A stretch of 14,180 bases of DNA from an uncultured Gammaproteobacteria bacterium. GTDB taxonomy: Bacteria > Pseudomonadota > Gammaproteobacteria > Chromatiales > Chromatiaceae. Shown piece by piece: positions 6,807 to 13,185 of the stretch. Under the pieces are notes generated by a model, which ran no database searches, had not been told where the DNA came from, and saw nothing but the letters and a program-made list of their open reading frames with translations. The DNA is taken from contig CALAZS010000278.1 in assembly GCA_937926265.1 (NCBI GenBank), forward strand, positions 1-14,180, in the 5' to 3' direction. Each line of letters starts with the position of its first letter. Position 1 is the stretch's first letter. The translations under genes were made by a program, and so were the position numbers.

Positions 6807-7410
6807 ATTTCTTCATTAGCATTTTCACTGTTTCCAGTGTTTCTTCCAGGGTTCCGGCCAGGCTTGGCGATGTTACATACTGACGATTAACAACAAATGC
6901 CGGTACACCACCATCAGCATAGTCCCTGGTTAACAGGGCAGCATTTTTGGCCTGTTTATGTACCGAATCACCGTTGAAGTGTTTTTTGAACGTATCAATA
7001 TCCACATCATTTGATTTTAAAAAAGCCATTAACTGCTCTTCGGTTTTCAGGTTGTTTTTGTTTTGATGTATTTCATTGAAAATAAGCGGGTGCATCTGCT
7101 TATCAATTTTCATCGCCTGCATTGCATAAAAAACCCGGGCCATGTACATCCAGCTGCCGCGTAATACTGCCGGCACCTTGACAACCTGATCATTCAAGCC
7201 GGCTTCTTTCAATAGTGCTTCCATTCGATAACAGTGTGGACATTCATACCAGAAAAACTCAACAACCTCTCCCTGGGGTAAAAACTCAGGCACTGAGCCT
7301 GAATCAATTTCACGGAACGATTGGCTGACAATCTCAGCACTGACAGTGCTTGTCGCCAGGAAAGATAACGCAACAGATAACTGGCAAAATTTCAAAATAG
7401 CTTTTTTCAT
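6805..7410 (-). CDS. dsbA: DsbA-family periplasmic thiol:disulfide oxidoreductase
   Basis: A 201-residue exported thioredoxin-fold protein. It has a clear signal peptide (MKKAILKF, hydrophobic core, STVSA) with predicted cleavage after Ala25. The active site is CPHC at Cys57-Cys60 in FFWYECPHCYRM, the classical DsbA dipeptide. The cis-proline loop is GGVP (Pro170), as in DsbA. An inserted helical domain lies between, as in E. coli DsbA, and the length is close to that protein. It donates disulfide bonds to exported proteins. I chose the ATG at 7408-7410 rather than one 15 codons upstream because it gives a standard signal peptide and follows GGGAGAG. It shares one base with the M50 gene stop (TGATG), so it is translationally coupled to it. 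This suggests a dedicated DsbA for the export operon, although it could also be the general cellular enzyme. No dsbB is seen in the window. Confidence 0.93.
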   Translation of the reverse strand: MKKAILKFCQLSVALSFLATSTVSAEIVSQSFREIDSGSVPEFLPQGEVVEFFWYECPHCYRMEALLKEAGLNDQVVKVPAVLRGSWMYMARVFYAMQAMKIDKQMHPLIFNEIHQNKNNLKTEEQLMAFLKSNDVDIDTFKKHFNGDSVHKQAKNAALLTRDYADGGVPAFVVNRQYVTSPSLAGTLEETLETVKMLMKK

Positions 7411-9548
7411 CAAAATCCACTCTCCCTTAAAAAGATCATTACGACATGATCCCATGCCCTTCGAATTAAGCTGACACTTTCAACATTAATATGAATTGTA
7501 CCCTTAATCTTGTTATCCAGGGTATTCATCATTGCCTGATCTGGTTTGAATACTGCCCTGTAAACCGCCTGCTCTGGCTTTAGAACGCCATCCTGCCCTT
7601 GAACGACCGGTATATCACCCTGGTACACTGAGGCCAGCATAGCCTGACTAAGTTCATCGGTACTGCTGTCATCAATTGAAACCAGGCTGACATCAACTGC
7701 TGCCTGATGCAGAATTGCCGGGTAAAAAACAGCCGTTTCCGAAACGTCAGATAACCGGGACAATTGCTCCTCGAAAAAATAAGACTCTACAACCAGTGAA
7801 TCGACCGCAACAAGGTCCGCTATTGGATTCTTGTGATTCAAGTACATACCCGGATAGATATCGTCAGTCATATCGACAATTTTTCCATCGAACCCTGCCC
7901 TCACTATCATTTTATCCCGCTGGGCTAAAAGCCCTTTTAAAGCACTCTCTGTTTCCAGGTAACGCTGTTCAGCGATGAACAGGTCTTCGATCTGATCATT
8001 GCTGATTTGAACTTTTTCCAGCAGCCTTTTATTGATCTCAAGCTGCTGTTGAGTCTGGGAAATTTCGTGATCAAGGTTTTCCGAAGATATTTCAAAAAGA
8101 ACCTGTCCCCTGGCAACAAACTGATCATTTTTTACATACAGTTTTTCAAGTTTGCCATCTTCAGGTGAGTAAAGAGTCATCTTCTTGTCGTACATGGCAA
8201 CTGAAGGCAGGTAAACCACACTTTGCCAGGGTATCAACAGCATGACCATCAAAGCCATCAACAATAAAGAAACGCTCAAAGTATTGCGGTTAAAAGACAT
8301 ATCATTTGAAAAAGTGTTCCAGGTTTTAACTTCGCGATAGACAGGCATGAATATGAACCAAAAAAGCTCAACAATCATTAAAAAAATACCAGCCAGCTTG
8401 AAAAAAAAGTAGTACACCAGCAAGGCAATCGCAAGAAACAGGAAGAACCGGTATATCCAGGTTGCCCATGCAAAATAAATAAGCGTCTTTTGTGTTTTAG
8501 GTCGGAGCTGTTCAGGCGCCGGATGCTTTAAATCAAAAAGAATCTCTCTGAGTTTCCATTTGGCCAAGGCAAATGAACGATCCTGAAGGTTGTTCACCCC
8601 GAGGTAATCTGAAAGTAAATAATAGCCATCAAAACGCATTAACGGGTTCAGGTTAATTGCCAGTGTCAGTACCCAGGTACTTGTTGCCAGCATAAACATG
8701 GCACTTTTAAAAGCACCGTCACCAGAAAGGCTCCAGGCAAGTGTCGCCAGGGCAGCCAGCAGAATTTCTGCTGTCATCCCGGCCATACCAATTTTAAATC
8801 GTTTTCTGGAGTCGTTCAGTTTCCATGCTTCTGTTGTATCGGTATACAGAACCGGCCACATCACCAAAAATGCCACGCCTATAGTTGGTACTTTTAAACC
8901 GTAATATTTGGCTATATAAGCATGACCAAGCTCATGAACAGATTTTGAAAAAAACAGCGCGACTGCAAAAATCAGCATTCCTTCTATCGAATAGAAATAA
9001 TGGAATGTATTTAAAAACTCATCCCACTGTCTGGATACAAGAAAAAAACCGGTCAGTACCATGGCAATCAGCAGGTAGATAAACACCGGGTGAAACAACA
9101 ACTTAACTACCGGCAATGTTTTTGTGAGAAATGCATCCGGTTTGAACAAAGGAACCCTGAAGAACAGGTAGTGTTTCAAAACCTTTACTGAAAGGCTTTT
9201 CTGGCCACGTTGATAAGTATCATAGAGTTTATTGACTGAGGATAAGTCGCTGCTTAGTAACAGCTGATGCCTGGATAAGAATTCAAAAAAAGCTTTTACA
9301 TGTGCCAGCGTAATGTAGAGAGTTGTTTCTGCATTTACTTTTTCAACGATGGTTTGCGGGCTTTTGTGTTTCCAGCGATGCAGAATTTCAAATTCAGGCC
9401 AGCTAATCTGAAAAAACTGGTTTCTGGCCGGGTCGTGAATCACCCAGCTTTTGGAACCATCTTCCAGTAATTTTCCAGGATGAAGCACCAGTTCTTCCCG
9501 AAGCCCGGGTAAACTGTCATTACCATCAACTGTTAAAGCCCTATCCAT
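7410..9548 (-). CDS. PqqD-like / M50 zinc metalloprotease / HlyD adaptor fusion, membrane protein
   Basis: A 712-residue polytopic membrane protein with three parts. Residues ~20-100 resemble the small PqqD-type winged-helix peptide-binding fold (SWVIHDPARNQFFQISWPEF, then EILHRW and TIVEKV). Residues ~150-440 carry about eight hydrophobic segments and the site-2-protease signature: HELGH at 205-209, with the predicted third zinc ligand Asp307 in NPLMRFDGYY. Residues ~445-690 form a HlyD/biotinyl-lipoyl adaptor (LYSPEDGKLEKLYVKNDQFVARGQVL, coiled coil ~490-545, then VRAGFDGKIVDM). The order is that of M50-HlyD proteins found beside TolC-type channels and in peptide export clusters. The zinc ligands are all present, so it may cleave a substrate within the membrane, or the fold may serve as a transport scaffold. 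Its first 16 bases overlap the preceding adaptor gene. It has no cysteines. Substrate unknown. Confidence 0.88.
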   Translation of the reverse strand: MDRALTVDGNDSLPGLREELVLHPGKLLEDGSKSWVIHDPARNQFFQISWPEFEILHRWKHKSPQTIVEKVNAETTLYITLAHVKAFFEFLSRHQLLLSSDLSSVNKLYDTYQRGQKSLSVKVLKHYLFFRVPLFKPDAFLTKTLPVVKLLFHPVFIYLLIAMVLTGFFLVSRQWDEFLNTFHYFYSIEGMLIFAVALFFSKSVHELGHAYIAKYYGLKVPTIGVAFLVMWPVLYTDTTEAWKLNDSRKRFKIGMAGMTAEILLAALATLAWSLSGDGAFKSAMFMLATSTWVLTLAINLNPLMRFDGYYLLSDYLGVNNLQDRSFALAKWKLREILFDLKHPAPEQLRPKTQKTLIYFAWATWIYRFFLFLAIALLVYYFFFKLAGIFLMIVELFWFIFMPVYREVKTWNTFSNDMSFNRNTLSVSLLLMALMVMLLIPWQSVVYLPSVAMYDKKMTLYSPEDGKLEKLYVKNDQFVARGQVLFEISSENLDHEISQTQQQLEINKRLLEKVQISNDQIEDLFIAEQRYLETESALKGLLAQRDKMIVRAGFDGKIVDMTDDIYPGMYLNHKNPIADLVAVDSLVVESYFFEEQLSRLSDVSETAVFYPAILHQAAVDVSLVSIDDSSTDELSQAMLASVYQGDIPVVQGQDGVLKPEQAVYRAVFKPDQAMMNTLDNKIKGTIHINVESVSLIRRAWDHVVMIFLRESGF

Positions 9549-10885
9549 TGCCTGAGTTTAGTCGCTGGTCGTCTTAACAGGTAATAAAACAATGGCACCT
9601 GTTCACCGTATAACTTTGCGGTGCCCTGTAACCCCAGGCGGGGGCCAGCCTGGTCTGCATCCAGCTGTGCCAGAATACGAAATGCCAGTATGTTATTGTC
9701 GTTAACCACAGGTGAATAACTGACACGATCAAGTTTTGCCTTAACCGGATTAACCGGGTCGGTATTGAGAAACAGTAACACCTCGCTGTCCGGTTCAAGA
9801 TGAATAGCATCATCACCGGGCAACCAGATTTCCACCTGTACGTCCTCAATCGATGCCAGTTGCATCACCTTTTCACCGGTTACAACCGGCTTGCCGACCC
9901 AGTCATTAACATTGGTGAAAATAACAACGCCTTCCCCGGGAGAATAGACATTCGTCTTTGATAACAAGTTATTGTAGTAACTGATTTCTGATGATTTTTG
10001 GTCCATCCTGGCCTTGAGCAAAGCAACATCGCCTTTAACATCAGCATTACCAAATGACTTTTGCACTGCCTTGAAATGCTCAGCCTTGGCAACATCAAAG
10101 GCCTTTTGTGCTATCGCTACCTGGTTCAGCAGCTTGGTATCATCTATCTTGAACAACCTGGAACTTGAAGACACCTGTTCATTAGGTGCAACATAAATTT
10201 CCTCAATAACGCCTTCCAGCGGTGATGTAATTGCCTTGGGTTTGATTGGTACAACAGAAGCTGGCGCCAATACGCTTTGACTGACAGGTACAAACATTAA
10301 TGCAATTAGCAAAATGAAAGCTGTTCGTTTGAATTTTTTTGAATTAAGCGCATGTAAAAAACCGGACTTTTTCCAACGCTTGTTTTGGGGAAGGAGTGCT
10401 GACCAGGCATGGGCATAGGATTCCATCAGCATCTCAATTAAGGATATTTCTGCTTCCTGCCATTTATCTTTCTTAACAAAACTCACACCACCTAAAGTTT
10501 GCCCTGATGCAGTGATCAACGGACAAAACAACAGAAAGCCATCGACATAGTCTTTAAAACTCTCACGGTCCTTTTCATCAATATCATCCTGGCTGAATAC
10601 AACTGGTTTTTCAATTTCAGCATCGATATTTGAATTTATAAATTGACCAATCCATTGGGCAAAAGGTGTTGTGGAGTCGAGTTGAGAAATACCTGAAAGT
10701 GTTACCAGCCTGAACTGCTGGTTATGCCGTAGAGACCATACAGCGGCCTGACGATATTTAAACAGCTTGTAGGTTTCATTGGCGATAATGAACTGCAGAC
10801 GCTGAATGTTTTCTGCCGAACGCGCATGCTTTTCCAACTGAATAAAAGTCGTCAAACCATAAAGCTGTTTATCACGATCAGTCAT
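9533..10885 (-). CDS. GAF-like domain fused to membrane-anchored HlyD-family adaptor
   Basis: A 450-residue single-pass protein. Residues ~25-165 look like a cytoplasmic GAF-type sensor domain: an opening helix (SAENIQRLQFIIANETYKLF), strands AAVWSLRHNQQFRLVTLSG, FLLFCPLITASGQTLGGVSF, and a closing helix. A transmembrane segment is at ~188-206. Beyond it lies a HlyD-type periplasmic adaptor: first lipoyl half ITSPLEGVIEEIYVAPNEQV, a helical hairpin ~250-310, second lipoyl half VYSPGEGVVIFT, then a beta-barrel region. It should bridge the inner membrane to the TolC-like channel. A ligand-binding domain on the cytoplasmic end would let the exporter respond to cytoplasmic state, but the GAF call rests on pattern rather than a diagnostic motif, and no ligand can be named. 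The ATG at 10883-10885 lacks a Shine-Dalgarno sequence and is preceded by a 14-bp tandem repeat. Its 3' end overlaps the M50 gene by 16 bases. Confidence 0.82.
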   Translation of the reverse strand: MTDRDKQLYGLTTFIQLEKHARSAENIQRLQFIIANETYKLFKYRQAAVWSLRHNQQFRLVTLSGISQLDSTTPFAQWIGQFINSNIDAEIEKPVVFSQDDIDEKDRESFKDYVDGFLLFCPLITASGQTLGGVSFVKKDKWQEAEISLIEMLMESYAHAWSALLPQNKRWKKSGFLHALNSKKFKRTAFILLIALMFVPVSQSVLAPASVVPIKPKAITSPLEGVIEEIYVAPNEQVSSSSRLFKIDDTKLLNQVAIAQKAFDVAKAEHFKAVQKSFGNADVKGDVALLKARMDQKSSEISYYNNLLSKTNVYSPGEGVVIFTNVNDWVGKPVVTGEKVMQLASIEDVQVEIWLPGDDAIHLEPDSEVLLFLNTDPVNPVKAKLDRVSYSPVVNDNNILAFRILAQLDADQAGPRLGLQGTAKLYGEQVPLFYYLLRRPATKLRQWIGL

Positions 10886-10887
10886 TG

Positions 10888-10915
10888 GTGTGTTGGCATT
10901 AGTGTGTTGGCATTA
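10888..10915 (-). repeat. 14-bp perfect tandem repeat with two mini-ORFs between adaptor genes
   Basis: Two identical 14-base units (10888-10901 and 10902-10915) lie head to tail. On the minus strand each reads TAATGCCAACACAC. The first TAA is the stop of the short adaptor gene. The overlapping ATG opens Met-Pro-Thr-His-stop. That stop is again TAATG, opening Met-Pro-Thr-His-Gln-stop, whose TGA overlaps the next gene's ATG (ATGA). The repeat is seen directly; a role in translational coupling is inference. Confidence 0.85.
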
Positions 10916-11632
10916 TGGTGCTTGGAAAACAGCCTGCCCGCTCATTCCAGCCAAAAGTCCTGCTGATTGCTCAATTAATTCACCGCGGACAGCAATAGTC
11001 TGGCTGACAGGGTCTATTCGTGCGCCGACTTGTTTGACAGCAGCCTTAACAGTAGAGCCTGTTTCTGCAACAGTAATATCAAACTCCAGTCCGACTGCCA
11101 GCCATTTGGTCCAGTTAGAGGGTACGAGTAAATCAACTGCCAACGAGCCATCGTCAATAATCTCAATGAGCTCCTCACCCTGGGTAACTGTTTCGTAGGC
11201 ATCGATTTTGCGGGAAACCACCCTGCCATTAAAAGGCGCCTTGATAGTACACATTTTGATCTGCGCAGTAATTTCTCTAAGATCTGCCCTGGCCTTCAGT
11301 TCTTCAGCTTCCGCCTGGGCCAGTTCGAGCTGGGACATTGAACCTAGTTCGCGCAGTTTTTTATGAGATTTAACGGTGATACTCGCCGCTTTGAGAGTAG
11401 CCCAGACCCTGTCGCGGGTAGCCTTTTGCACTTCACAGTCAAATTCAATCAGGACATCATCTTTTTTAAATGACTGACCCAGGTCAACATTAACTTCGAG
11501 AATTTTTCCTGTGATCTGACTGGATAACAACGCCTCGGTTTGTGCAATCAGCAATGCCCGGGTTTGCAACTCGCTTGAAAAAACGGATGAGAAACTTGAT
11601 ATGAATAAAACAAAAACAAGTAGCCTGAACAA
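10913..11632 (-). CDS. Short periplasmic adaptor (HlyD/membrane-fusion family)
   Basis: A 239-residue exported adaptor with a signal peptide (residues 1 to ~19, hydrophobic, ending SSVFSS). The first lipoyl half (SQITGKILEVNVDLGQSFKK, then DDVLIEFDC) is followed by a helical hairpin at ~67-126. The second lipoyl half is MCTIKAPFNGRVVSRKIDAYE, and a beta-barrel domain runs to ~237. Usual RND-type adaptors are about 350-400 residues; this one ends soon after the barrel and lacks most of the membrane-proximal domain. Cys66 and Cys128 sit at the two ends of the hairpin, where they could form a disulfide. The frame has no usable ATG upstream. The start is TTG at 11630-11632, preceded by AGG about 10 bases before it. 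It follows the TolC-like gene by 23 bases. It should form the periplasmic contact to that channel, alongside the two larger fused adaptors. Confidence 0.87.
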   Translation of the reverse strand: MFRLLVFVLFISSFSSVFSSELQTRALLIAQTEALLSSQITGKILEVNVDLGQSFKKDDVLIEFDCEVQKATRDRVWATLKAASITVKSHKKLRELGSMSQLELAQAEAEELKARADLREITAQIKMCTIKAPFNGRVVSRKIDAYETVTQGEELIEIIDDGSLAVDLLVPSNWTKWLAVGLEFDITVAETGSTVKAAVKQVGARIDPVSQTIAVRGELIEQSAGLLAGMSGQAVFQAP

Positions 11633-11655
11633 GTTAGGACCTAGTAAACATATTT

Positions 11656-13143
11656 CTAAAGTAACTTAGCTTGCCAGTTAGCAAGTTCTTCTTCAATAGC
11701 TGTAGCTATAACATCAAGTTCATCACTTTGAATACTCTGAGGCAACGGATCAATACCGATTGATGCCTGGATTCGACCATAAGCGTTTTGCAGTTCTGCA
11801 TAACTGACATCTTTGGTCATGGTGGCCAGCAATGCACTCACGCGGGTTCTCAGCACTTCCATCTCATTTTGCATTTCAGCCGCTTCACTTGCTGATGCCT
11901 GCTTAACCATCTGCTGCTCGACATCATCAAGATCACGCGATAACACATACACTTTTTTAGCGACATTGAAACGCTGCACAGCCAGGTGAACCTGGGTAAT
12001 CACGGCCATACTTAAACTCAGGCGACGCATGTTATCAAGTTCATGTTTAGCTTCAGCTGCCTTGATTGCATCCTGACCAGTGAAAAGATTGAAAATATTC
12101 CAGGATAGTGACAGACCCAACTGTTTCCAGTTGTTGTTTAAAAGATAGGAGTTGGAGTCGTAGTTGCTGCCATAAGAGATTTCAAAACCTGGCAACATTC
12201 TGATCATGGCCTTTTTGATATCTTCTGAACTGATGCGCGACTGGTAGTGTTCTTCACGGATATCAGGACGATTTGCTAAAGCATAACCTTCCAGAGTATC
12301 AATTTTGATTTCAAGCGCGGGTATCGCCAATTCACCTTCAGGTTCCTTTAGAATAAAGTTGGTGCCCGGTGGTAAATTGATTAGTGCAGCAAACTCTGCC
12401 TTGGCTGTTGATAGGTCTTCCCGGAGCTGCCACATTTCAAGGATCAGGTTCAGCAGCTCCTGCTTGTATTCCAGGTAAACCATAGGGTCCTGGATAGAGA
12501 ATTGTTGTAATACATCAACCGCCTGGAAGGTATCTTCGGCATTATCAAGAATGTCGTTCATTTCAGGCAACAGACGCTGTGCGCTTAAAGCCCGCCAGTA
12601 TGCAAAACGTACATCCTGGATAATGTTCTGGACAACTTTACGTTTCTTTTCCTGTGCAATTAGAACCTGGTTGGACTGCTGTTTTGCCTGGGCCAGGCTG
12701 ACACCGAAATCGAGGATATTCCAGGCAAAGGTTAAATCCCCGGTTTTAATAAGCTTGTCCTGGGAGGTAGAAGCTCCAAATGATGGAGTGCCGGTTTCTA
12801 ACGATTCACTGGAGGTTGCGTTGAAGTTGTCTCGCTCATTGTAACCTGCAGAGGCTGTCAAGGTAGGAAGCATGCCATTTTTCGCTACTTCCAGTTCGCC
12901 TCGCTTTAAGGCTTCTTCCATGATCTGGACTCGAAAATCCAGGTTGTATTTAACAGCGCCAGCCATCGCCTCAGACAGGCTGATAGGCTTATCCACTGTT
13001 AACTGATCAGCAAACATTTTGCTTAGATCAGCCTGAGTCAGCTCAAACTGTTCTTCGCTGGTTAGCTGAACCGGTTTAACCGCACAACCGAATAAAATTG
13101 CGCTGCAAAGCGCAGACGCAACAACATTCCTTATTGTTAACAT
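11656..13143 (-). CDS. TolC-family outer-membrane channel lipoprotein
   Basis: A 495-residue outer-membrane efflux protein. The N-terminus is a lipoprotein signal with lipobox LFGC, so Cys20 is the predicted lipidated residue, and Ala at +2 favours outer-membrane sorting. The two tandem OEP repeats are visible. The first starts near residue 57 (SLSEAMAGAVKYNLDFRVQI) with AKNGMLPTLTASAGY. The second starts near 283 (LEGYALANRPDIREEHYQ) with MIRMLPGFEISYGSNYDSN. Each repeat gives long helices of the periplasmic tunnel and two barrel strands, here TFAWNILDFG and LSLSWNIFNLFTG. Length is normal for the family. It would provide the exit duct for the export complex formed with the three adaptors downstream. 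It starts 42 bases after the FecR-domain gene, with no clear ribosome-binding site and no terminator between. Confidence 0.93.
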   Translation of the reverse strand: MLTIRNVVASALCSAILFGCAVKPVQLTSEEQFELTQADLSKMFADQLTVDKPISLSEAMAGAVKYNLDFRVQIMEEALKRGELEVAKNGMLPTLTASAGYNERDNFNATSSESLETGTPSFGASTSQDKLIKTGDLTFAWNILDFGVSLAQAKQQSNQVLIAQEKKRKVVQNIIQDVRFAYWRALSAQRLLPEMNDILDNAEDTFQAVDVLQQFSIQDPMVYLEYKQELLNLILEMWQLREDLSTAKAEFAALINLPPGTNFILKEPEGELAIPALEIKIDTLEGYALANRPDIREEHYQSRISSEDIKKAMIRMLPGFEISYGSNYDSNSYLLNNNWKQLGLSLSWNIFNLFTGQDAIKAAEAKHELDNMRRLSLSMAVITQVHLAVQRFNVAKKVYVLSRDLDDVEQQMVKQASASEAAEMQNEMEVLRTRVSALLATMTKDVSYAELQNAYGRIQASIGIDPLPQSIQSDELDVIATAIEEELANWQAKLL

Positions 13144-13185
13144 AGAAGTTACAAGTTTTAGTTAATTAATTTTTGATTCTAAAGA

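Noticed and set aside
7411..7455. 15-codon upstream extension of dsbA
   Set aside because: It would put a charged non-signal sequence before the signal peptide; the internal ATG at 7408-7410 has a good ribosome-binding site and overlaps the preceding stop.
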